DNA of 61,512 bases, taken from contig JADBWK010000092.1 of the NCBI GenBank assembly GCA_020404895.1, positions 1 through 61,512 of the forward strand. The letters run 5' to 3'. A program made the position numbers and the translations under genes. The notes beneath the pieces were generated by a model. That model searched no databases. It was not told where the DNA came from and saw only the letters and a program-made list of their open reading frames with translations. This document shows, one piece after another, positions 55,418 through 61,512 of the stretch (position 1 is its first letter; each line of letters starts with the position of its first letter). Source of the stretch: Pseudanabaena sp. M085S1SP2A07QC (GTDB taxonomy: Bacteria; Cyanobacteriota; Cyanobacteriia; Pseudanabaenales; Pseudanabaenaceae).

Positions 55418-55591
55418 TTAGTTATCTTTAGAATCTAGGTCATCAGGTTCGCCATTACCCTTTACTTCATCTTGGAAGCCCCGTAGAGCTTGTCCCACAC
55501 TGCGACCAATCTCAGGGATTCGCTTTGCCCCAAAAATTGCTACACCCACAAGCGAAATTACAATTACTTCTGGCCAGCCAATTCCAAACAT
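55418..55591 (-). CDS. tatA: Twin-arginine translocase subunit TatA/E
   Basis: 57 residues: MFGIGWPEVIVISLVGVAI, then FGAKRIPEIGRSVGQALRGF and an acidic tail. One membrane helix followed by an amphipathic helix with the conserved FG hinge is diagnostic of TatA/TatE. Start ATG at 55591, stop TAA at 55418. Short for TatA but normal for cyanobacteria. Confidence 0.93.
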   Translation of the reverse strand: MFGIGWPEVIVISLVGVAIFGAKRIPEIGRSVGQALRGFQDEVKGNGEPDDLDSKDN

Positions 55592-55731
55592 TTAACTTCG
55601 ATCTCCTCAAACGTATCTGAATATGATTCTATTGTCTCAGCAAGTATAAGCTAACTGAACTTTCTGAATGTATTCAAAAGCAGTAAGCTATAAACAATTT
55701 ACAAGTAAATCTAAACAAGTACTAAAAAATA

Positions 55732-56256
55732 ATGGACTCAACCATTACTTGGACACTTGGCAGCACCGAACCTGATGCTGAAGCCAATCTTGCCCGTATC
55801 GCCCAATGGTGGACATCTTTAGCGGGGCAAGAAATCATCTGGCAACAACGCCCCTTAGACGAGAATAGTGATCGCAATGCGATCGACTGGAACAAGCAAG
55901 CTCTCGACGAAACTTTTGCAATTCAAACACCGAGCTTACGCGGCATTACCCTTTATTGGTTCAAACCCACTAGCCCCGACGAACGCAATATTTCTGTTGG
56001 CTACCTGCAACTCAACCAATTTACCCAACAATTAGACATTCTGCCATCGTCAGGTCGAAGCTATCAACTCCGCATTACTCTGCCCAAAATCGTCTACCAA
56101 AAGACTCAAGTCATCGATCCCCAGTTTGGCTGTATCATTCAGCCCAATGGTGATGCAGTTTTACTATTTCGAGATGAAACCCAACGTTTAGAAATTCAAA
56201 TTGATTTAAGCGCCGTAAATGCGGATTTACTCAAGCAAAAGCTTAGTAAGACATAG
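55732..56256 (+). CDS. Conserved cyanobacterial protein, unknown
   Basis: 174 residues without membrane segments. It starts TITWTLGSTEPDAEANLARI and later has SLRGITLYWFKPTSPDERN, GRSYQLRITLPKIVYQ and LLFRDETQRLEIQIDLS. The beta-rich pattern suggests a single globular domain. I cannot name it. No close neighbours on the same strand. Confidence 0.7.
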   Translation: MDSTITWTLGSTEPDAEANLARIAQWWTSLAGQEIIWQQRPLDENSDRNAIDWNKQALDETFAIQTPSLRGITLYWFKPTSPDERNISVGYLQLNQFTQQLDILPSSGRSYQLRITLPKIVYQKTQVIDPQFGCIIQPNGDAVLLFRDETQRLEIQIDLSAVNADLLKQKLSKT

Positions 56257-56564
56257 AATATATTTGCGCTGCTATAGCAATGCACGGAAGTGTTGTCACA
56301 CTTTTGGGGATTAAAAACCAAGCCCTGTAAGGGTTTTAAAGGCACAAAATGGCTTAGCCATTTTGTGCCTTAGTATAAATCTAGTTTTTGACTATGCCTT
56401 ATCCTCTCCCACTGAAAGAATATGTGAATGATCAGGGATGAACTGCTTCGCCACTCGTCCCTAGTTATTCTCTCGGAAGAGAGTATCTACTTATAAACAT
56501 TAATAAAGTAAGGCGTATTTTTAATGAATCCAGCCTATGATTTGAGCATATTTGGCAAATAAAC
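56257..56564. other. Gene-free stretch with palindrome and MITE-like relic
   Basis: It contains TATAGCAATG (similar to a MITE family 2 end), a palindrome GGCACAAAATGGC/GCCATTTTGTGCC at 56338-56368, and a degraded family 1 MITE-like pair (CCCACTGAAAGAATA and CGGAAGAGAGTA) at about 56410-56485. No gene. Confidence 0.5.
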
Positions 56565-56582
56565 TTGGCTAAGGGTAAATCT

Positions 56583-57074
56583 ATGACACCTCAAGAACTT
56601 CCCCCTCCGATTAGTCCTCGGCAGATGGATATGCTTCGTGCTGTAGCTGCAATGGCTTGGGCTGATGGCAAGCTTGAGCCTGATGAAATTCGACTAATGC
56701 TTGATGAATTTGCAATGTTATTTGCCAAAACTGAAAAAGAACGTATCGATCTAAAAAATCGTCTTAAAGATTATTTAGATCAAAATATTCCTCTTGAAGA
56801 AGTTGTACCAAACATCAAAAGTGTTGAAGATCGAAAAATGACTCTTAGACTTGGCTACCAAGTAATCCAAGCTAGTCGGCGCAACCCAGATGAACCAATG
56901 ATTAATCTTGATGAAGCCGCAGCCTATCAAAGGCTAGTCAGGATACTAGATTTGCCCCCAGATGTTGTAGCCGACATTGAAGCTTCGAGCATTCCTCATG
57001 AAGAATCCAATCCGAACGGAATTATTAAAGCTTTGGCATTAAGACTACACAAATTGCTTGGAAATGCAAATTAA
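56583..57074 (+). CDS. TerB-like protein
   Basis: About 163 residues. MDMLRAVAAMAWADGKLEPD EIR is the TerB helical metal-binding pattern (AWADGxxxxxE), followed by EAAAYQRLVRILDLPPDVV. TerB domains appear in membrane-stress and tellurite systems; in cyanobacteria their role is unclear. ATG 56583 is preferred over TTG 56565. Confidence 0.8.
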   Translation: MTPQELPPPISPRQMDMLRAVAAMAWADGKLEPDEIRLMLDEFAMLFAKTEKERIDLKNRLKDYLDQNIPLEEVVPNIKSVEDRKMTLRLGYQVIQASRRNPDEPMINLDEAAAYQRLVRILDLPPDVVADIEASSIPHEESNPNGIIKALALRLHKLLGNAN

Positions 57075-57796
57075 GTAGATTGACTTCAGCAATTCTCATT
57101 ATAAAAACCAGCTTTTTGCAAGCCCGACTTAGTCGGGCTTGCAAAAAGCTGGTTTTGGAATTTACAGCGCCTTTGGTACTGTAAATTCCAAATTAGTAAG
57201 GTTTCGCCCATGCAGAGATAGGCGAAACCTTATTAATTAAAAATTTGTTTTTGTATAAGTACTTAAGCTGTAGATATAGTCAGAGAATTTAGGGCAAAAT
57301 CAAGACCCAAAGAAGATTTGCAGCGCTACGCTGCAAATCTTCTTTGGGCTTTATGTGTTAATTAGAATGACTATAGCTATAGATGAATACGCTCCTTTCC
57401 CATTAAAAGAATAGGTGTTGTAATGTGAATAAATAGTGGTGTGTGGTTTCGTCATGCAACACTATTTATTCACTGTGAAGTGAGTAGCTTTGTACAGAGA
57501 TAAAAAACAAAACTTTGTTTAACAAAATTGTAGTAAATCAAAGCTCACATTTGTCATAACAGCTATGCTTCACTCGGATTTTATAAAAAAATGTGAGCTT
57601 TTTTGTTCATAATTACATAGTTAAAACTTTCCTTCAACTCTTTATAACAAAAAATTTGCAGGTTGCTTAATCATAAATTGCCGCAGGTTTGGGTTCTAAA
57701 ATAACTAAGTCATTGTGCCGATGGTAATACCTATCGCCACAAACTCGGATAGAGTGATTACTTACAGTAAATCTTTAAGAAATACGAGCAGCCACT
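57075..57796. other. 722-bp gene-free region rich in palindromes
   Basis: It carries four or five separate inverted repeats: 57104-57156 (25-bp perfect arms, loop TTA), about 57198-57232 (AAGGTTTCGCC), 57302-57351 (23-bp arms), about 57431-57477 (TGAATAAATAGTG) and about 57541-57603 (AAAGCTCACATTT). No open frame is convincing. The last 150 bp should hold the promoter of the Crp-family gene. Confidence 0.7.
57104..57156. repeat. Perfect 25-bp palindrome
   Basis: AAAACCAGCTTTTTGCAAGC plus CCGAC and its exact complement, loop TTA. About 30 bp after the TerB-like stop, so it may terminate that gene. Confidence 0.85.
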
Positions 57797-58489
57797 ATGC
57801 GGGATGGAACTGATCTTCAGCAAAAAATTATGTCTGCCCCATTCTTTGTGGGGTTGCCTGATGAAGCTGTAATTAGGGCTACAGCCCATATGGTTACACG
57901 TAGCCATCCAGCCGATCAAGTGATTTTGTTGGAAAATGATTGGGGCAACTCAGTTTATTTCATCTTGGAAGGCTGGGCAAAAATTCGCACCTATAACCTT
58001 GATGGTAAAGAAATTACCCTAAACATACTAGGCTTTGGTGAGATGTTTGGCGAAATGGCTCCACTAGATCAAGTACCCAGATCCACTGATGTGATTACGC
58101 TTACACCGACAACTATTGGTAGTCTGCCAGCTTCAGATTTTGTACATCTGCTTGAAACAGAGCCTATCGCAGGCATTCATTTAGCAAGGCTAATGGCAAA
58201 GCGCTTACGTCAAGTTAATCGACGGTTGCGCTTACGGGAAGCTGATAGCACTTCTCGTGTCGCCGATGTTCTGCTGTTTCTAGCTGAAGGACAAGGGACA
58301 AAAGTCAGTGGTGGTTTAGAAATCCCCAATTTACCCCATCGTGAGCTTAGTAGTCTAAGTGGGTTAGCAAGGGAGACAGTCACTCGTGTATTGGGTAAAT
58401 TAGAACGCAAAAATTTAATTCAGCGTATTCCCGATCGCGATGTATTATGCATCCTTAACCCTGAAGGCTTAGAATCTTTGATGGTTTAG
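57797..58489 (+). CDS. Crp/Fnr-family transcription regulator
   Basis: 230 residues. The cyclic-nucleotide-type beta-roll (VILLENDWGNSVYFILEGWA, GEMFGEMAPLDQVPRSTDVI) contains GEM and RSTD close to the cAMP-contact RSA pattern. The C-terminal HTH is SSLSGLARETVTRVLGKLER. It may bind cAMP or another ligand. Upstream region is full of palindromes. Confidence 0.88.
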   Translation: MRDGTDLQQKIMSAPFFVGLPDEAVIRATAHMVTRSHPADQVILLENDWGNSVYFILEGWAKIRTYNLDGKEITLNILGFGEMFGEMAPLDQVPRSTDVITLTPTTIGSLPASDFVHLLETEPIAGIHLARLMAKRLRQVNRRLRLREADSTSRVADVLLFLAEGQGTKVSGGLEIPNLPHRELSSLSGLARETVTRVLGKLERKNLIQRIPDRDVLCILNPEGLESLMV

Positions 58490-58526
58490 ATCAGAAGGTG
58501 TTGCTTCGCGTCACCTTTTGATCTGT
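58490..58526 (+). terminator. Terminator-like hairpin after the Crp-family gene
   Basis: GATCAGAAGGTG and CACCTTTTGATC pair around GC-rich sequence; weak T-run. Confidence 0.6.
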
Positions 58527-58564
58527 TATTATTAGGCTCGTTATTTGGTAGGTAAGAAGTATAA

Positions 58565-59935
58565 ATGCTGAATCCAGTTGATTTCAGCGGTAGACCGTTT
58601 CATTTTGTGGGCATTGGCGGAATCGGGATGTCGGCGATCGCCTATATTTTGGCGAAGCAAGGATTTACAGTATCTGGCTCGGATATTAGTAGCAATCGCA
58701 TCACTCAAAAACTACAGGCTCTGGATGTACAAATTTTTCAAGGGCATCATGCAGACAACATCGATCTAGCAAATGCACCTCAGGTTGTCTGTTCGACAGC
58801 TATCAATCAACAAAACCCTGAGTTTCAGGTAGCTTTAGCAAACGGCTTACCAATTTTGCATCGTTCAGACTTATTAGCCGCGTTGATCGAACAATTTCAG
58901 GCGATCTCCGTTGCAGGTACTCACGGCAAAACAACAACTAGTAGCCTAGTTGGCTTCTTGTTGCTCAAAGCTGGACTCGATCCTAGTATTATCATCGGTG
59001 GTGAAGTTAGCGCTTGGCAAGGAAATGCGCGTTTGGGGCAAGGAAAATATTTAGTTGCTGAAGCCGATGAGTCGGATGGTACTTTAGTAAAATTTTTATC
59101 CCATATTGGCATTATTACCAATATTGAGCTAGATCACCCAGATCACTATCACAGCCTTGAGCAGGTCGTTGAAATCTTTCAGGCTTTTGCAAAACGTTGT
59201 GAAATTGTCGTTGGATGTATTGATTGCCAAACGGTTAAGGAGTTTATTCATTCAGACATTACCTATAGTTTGAGTGACCCGACCGCAGATTATATGGTGT
59301 CGGAAGTGAGTTACACTCCGTCAGATACTCAAGCCTTAGTGATCGAACGAGGCAAAGCCTTAGGTAAAATTTCAGTGGGGCTACTTGGCAAGCATAATCT
59401 CAGCAATGTTCTGGCTGCGATCGCAGTTGCCCGATATGTTGGCGTTGAGTGGCAAGCGATTGTCGATGCTTTACCTGATTTTGTTGGGGCTAGTCGCCGT
59501 TTTGAGATTAAAGGCGTGCAGAACGGAATTACATTTGTAGACGACTATGCCCATCATCCTAGTGAAATTATTGCCACTCTTGCTTCAGCAAGACAACAAA
59601 ATACTACTAGCCGTGTAGTTGCGATTTTTCAGCCCCATCGCTATAGCCGCACCCATAGATTCTTAGCAGAATTTAGTCATTCCTTTACCGATGCAGATGT
59701 GGTGATTGTCACCGATATCTATGCTGCTAGTGAACCCAATGATGGCAAGATATCAGGGCTACAAGTCTCTGAAGCGATCGCCTCAGTTCAAGATCAAGTG
59801 CATTATCTGCCAACGCTCAAAGATGTCCAAGCATTCTTAGTGCAAAATTTGCAGTCGGGGGATCTGGCTGTATTTCTCGGTGCGGGCAACCTCAATCAGG
59901 CGATCACGCCAACTATACAAGAATTAACCCATTAA
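58565..59935 (+). CDS. murC: UDP-N-acetylmuramate-L-alanine ligase MurC
   Basis: 456 residues. HFVGIGGIGMSAIAYILAKQ opens the Rossmann part; the ATP loop VAGTHGKTTTSSLVG lies near residue 117; LVAEADESDGTLVKF and FVDDYAHHPSEIIATL follow. Cytoplasmic peptidoglycan synthesis, adding L-Ala to UDP-MurNAc. murB follows at 113 nt. Confidence 0.97.
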   Translation: MLNPVDFSGRPFHFVGIGGIGMSAIAYILAKQGFTVSGSDISSNRITQKLQALDVQIFQGHHADNIDLANAPQVVCSTAINQQNPEFQVALANGLPILHRSDLLAALIEQFQAISVAGTHGKTTTSSLVGFLLLKAGLDPSIIIGGEVSAWQGNARLGQGKYLVAEADESDGTLVKFLSHIGIITNIELDHPDHYHSLEQVVEIFQAFAKRCEIVVGCIDCQTVKEFIHSDITYSLSDPTADYMVSEVSYTPSDTQALVIERGKALGKISVGLLGKHNLSNVLAAIAVARYVGVEWQAIVDALPDFVGASRRFEIKGVQNGITFVDDYAHHPSEIIATLASARQQNTTSRVVAIFQPHRYSRTHRFLAEFSHSFTDADVVIVTDIYAASEPNDGKISGLQVSEAIASVQDQVHYLPTLKDVQAFLVQNLQSGDLAVFLGAGNLNQAITPTIQELTH

Positions 59936-60048
59936 ATGTGCTATAGCGGAGCCGTGCCACATTGTAATGGGCGAGTTTTTAAATTAGATAACGAACGAAA
60001 GATAACGAACGAAGCAGTTTAGTCACTTAATTAGCTTTAATTTAAGCA

Positions 60049-60945
60049 ATGTCACTCGATCTTCAAATCCAAAACTCTATTCGCTCCAATGTATCTCTTG
60101 CTGGGCTAACTTCGATGCGAGTTGGTGGTTTGGCTGAGTACTTCATTTCGCCTCGCTCATCTACGGAGCTAGCTGAAAGTCTCTCATGGGCAAGCGATCG
60201 CAATCTACCAATCACAATTATTGGTGCTGGTAGCAATCTCTTAATTAGTGATCAAGGATTAGTGGGTTTAGTGGTTTGTACTCGGCATCTACGAGGCATT
60301 GAATTTGATGAGCATTCTGGTCAAGTTACCGCCGCCGCAGGTGAACCTGTGGCTCGTTTAGCTATGCAAATCGCTAGTCATGGTTGGTCTGGCTTTGAAT
60401 GGGCGGTTGGTATTCCTGGAACTGTGGGTGGATTGGTCGTAATGAATGCAGGCGCACAGGGTGGATGTGCGGCTGATTGTGTGGTTTCTGTTCAGACGAT
60501 CACCTTAACTGGTAAAACTCATCTCGTCTATCCTCAAGATTTGGATTTCAGTTACCGAACCTCGTCTCTACAAGAATCGTCAAACATCGTGACAGGTACA
60601 ACCTTTAGATTTCAAGCTGGCGGCAATCCATTGGCGATCGCAGCAGATACTGAGGCAAAACTTAAAGTAAGACACACCACACAGCCGTATCATTTGCCCA
60701 ACTGTGGCAGTGTTTTTCGTAATCCTTTGCCCCAATTTGCCGCAAAACTAATTCAAGACGCTGGATTAAAGGGTTATCAAATCGGCAATGCCCAAGTCTC
60801 AGAATTACATGCCAACTTCATAGTTAATCTGGGGAATGCAAAAGCTAGTGATATTTGCAGTCTCATCGAACACATTAAAACTGTAATCAGCGATCGCGAT
60901 GGTGTGGTGCTAGAAACCGAAGTCAAGATGATCGGTCATTTCTAA
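60049..60945 (+). CDS. murB: UDP-N-acetylenolpyruvoylglucosamine reductase MurB
   Basis: 298 residues. FAD-binding ITIIGAGSNLLISDQGLVG near 60, GIPGTVGGLVVMNAGAQGG near 125, SFRNP-type motif (here NCGSVFRNPLP) and final LETEVKMIG with the catalytic Glu region. Makes UDP-MurNAc, the substrate of MurC encoded upstream. Confidence 0.96.
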   Translation: MSLDLQIQNSIRSNVSLAGLTSMRVGGLAEYFISPRSSTELAESLSWASDRNLPITIIGAGSNLLISDQGLVGLVVCTRHLRGIEFDEHSGQVTAAAGEPVARLAMQIASHGWSGFEWAVGIPGTVGGLVVMNAGAQGGCAADCVVSVQTITLTGKTHLVYPQDLDFSYRTSSLQESSNIVTGTTFRFQAGGNPLAIAADTEAKLKVRHTTQPYHLPNCGSVFRNPLPQFAAKLIQDAGLKGYQIGNAQVSELHANFIVNLGNAKASDICSLIEHIKTVISDRDGVVLETEVKMIGHF

Positions 60946-61002
60946 ACAATTGGGGCTTGTCAGCGATCGCATTTATCTATAGATAGATTTAATATTTTAG
61001 TA

Positions 61003-61031
61003 TTTACATTACTCAATACTTCATTTAATCT
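61003..61031 (+). promoter_or_regulatory. Probable psbA promoter
   Basis: TTTACA (61003-61008) and TAATCT (61026-61031) with a 17-bp spacer form a sigma70-type promoter about 65 bp before the ATG. AAAAGGA at 61083-61089 is a plausible ribosome site. Confidence 0.5.
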
Positions 61032-61101
61032 ATTTATATAAGCGTAAGCTTACATATAACTTTATTAATCTTATTCATTCCCAAAAGGATTATTTGCAAT
61101 T

Positions 61102-61512
61102 ATGACAACAGCAGTACAAAGACGCGAAAGTGCTTCACTGTGGGATCAGTTCTGCAATTGGATCACCAGCACCGACAACCGCCTATACGTAGGCTGGTTC
61201 GGCGTAATCATGATTCCTTGCTTACTTGCAGCAACCACATGCTTCGTAATCGCCTTCGTAGGCGCACCACCTGTCGACATCGACGGCATCCGCGAGCCAG
61301 TAGCAGGCAGCTTGCTATTCGGCAACAACATGATTTCTGGCGCAGTCGTACCATCCTCAAACGCGATTGGTCTGCACTTTTACCCCATTTGGGAAGCAGA
61401 CAGCCTCGATGAGTGGTTGTACAACGGTGGTCCATACCAATTGGTAATTTTCCACTTCTTGATCGGCATTTTCTGCTACATGGGACGTGAATGGGAACTT
61501 TCCTACCGCCTC
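61102..61512 (+). CDS. psbA: Photosystem II D1 protein (partial)
   Basis: The first 137 residues of D1, cut by the window end. [40 protein letters not shown] and [14 protein letters not shown] fix the identity. Residue 130 is Glu ([11 protein letters not shown]), the form linked to high-light D1. Residue 100 is Asp where Ala is usual, and residue 73 is Phe where Tyr is usual. The reaction-centre ligands lie beyond the window. Confidence 0.97.
   Translation, partial: MTTAVQRRESASLWDQFCNWITSTDNRLYVGWFGVIMIPCLLAATTCFVIAFVGAPPVDIDGIREPVAGSLLFGNNMISGAVVPSSNAIGLHFYPIWEADSLDEWLYNGGPYQLVIFHFLIGIFCYMGREWELSYRL

Overview
The window is chromosomal DNA from a filamentous-type cyanobacterium, most likely Pseudanabaena or a close relative. 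The evidence is a psbA start at the right edge, a CpcG rod-core linker and a CpcS/CpeS-type bilin lyase, a split-intein DnaE C-terminal half, cyanobacterial IspG, RuvB, PerR and MreBCD, and very frequent GCGATCGC (HIP1) octamers. The genus is my inference; the phylum is certain.

Layout. 1-1235: chimeric transposase relic and a small MITE. 1236-5351: type II NADH dehydrogenase, then a minus-strand locus with five tRNA-like or hairpin RNAs running into a Ro60/TROVE gene (rsr). 5352-11527: accessory island with a RelE-type toxin-antitoxin pair, mazEF, three relics of one HTH antitoxin tail, two small unknown genes, a type II restriction-modification pair and a dead VapBC pair. 11617-18372: ruvB, a creatininase-family gene, an ATPase/TPR operon and ispG. 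18373-24341: repeat-rich stretch with nested inverted repeats, two MITE families, IS and Rpn relics, a CruA-like flavoprotein, and a RloA-RloB pair whose rloB is split by a MITE. 24370-36598: mostly core genes (M16 protease, TPR protein, RlmI-like methyltransferase, PerR-like regulator, mreBCD, phosphate permease, rpe, HdrB-like protein, tRNA-Leu, trmL). 36603-38374: an ATPase plus Toprim-like pair that looks like a second defence module. 38437-48880: dnaE C-half with intein, anti-sigma switch genes, potB/potC behind a SPOR-like protein, cpcS-like, cpcG, a hydrolase and GDP-fucose synthesis. 48973-61512: a hybrid kinase and REC-GGDEF-EAL pair, copper chaperone-like protein, moaC, tsaE, tatA, TerB, a Crp-family regulator, murC, murB and psbA.

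How the parts fit. Housekeeping genes form short operons, usually closed by unusually long, nearly perfect palindromes (arms up to 30 bp, loops often 3 nt). Mobile and conflict genes are concentrated at 1-11.5 kb and 18.4-24.3 kb.

The most interesting locus is 2644-5161. A Ro60 homologue is preceded, on the same strand, by RNAs that keep a tRNA acceptor stem and T-arm (four of five units) but carry an inserted module sharing the core GGTTATYG. I interpret these as a multi-copy family of candidate bacterial Y RNAs. No function here has been tested; all assignments come from reading the sequence and from family knowledge.
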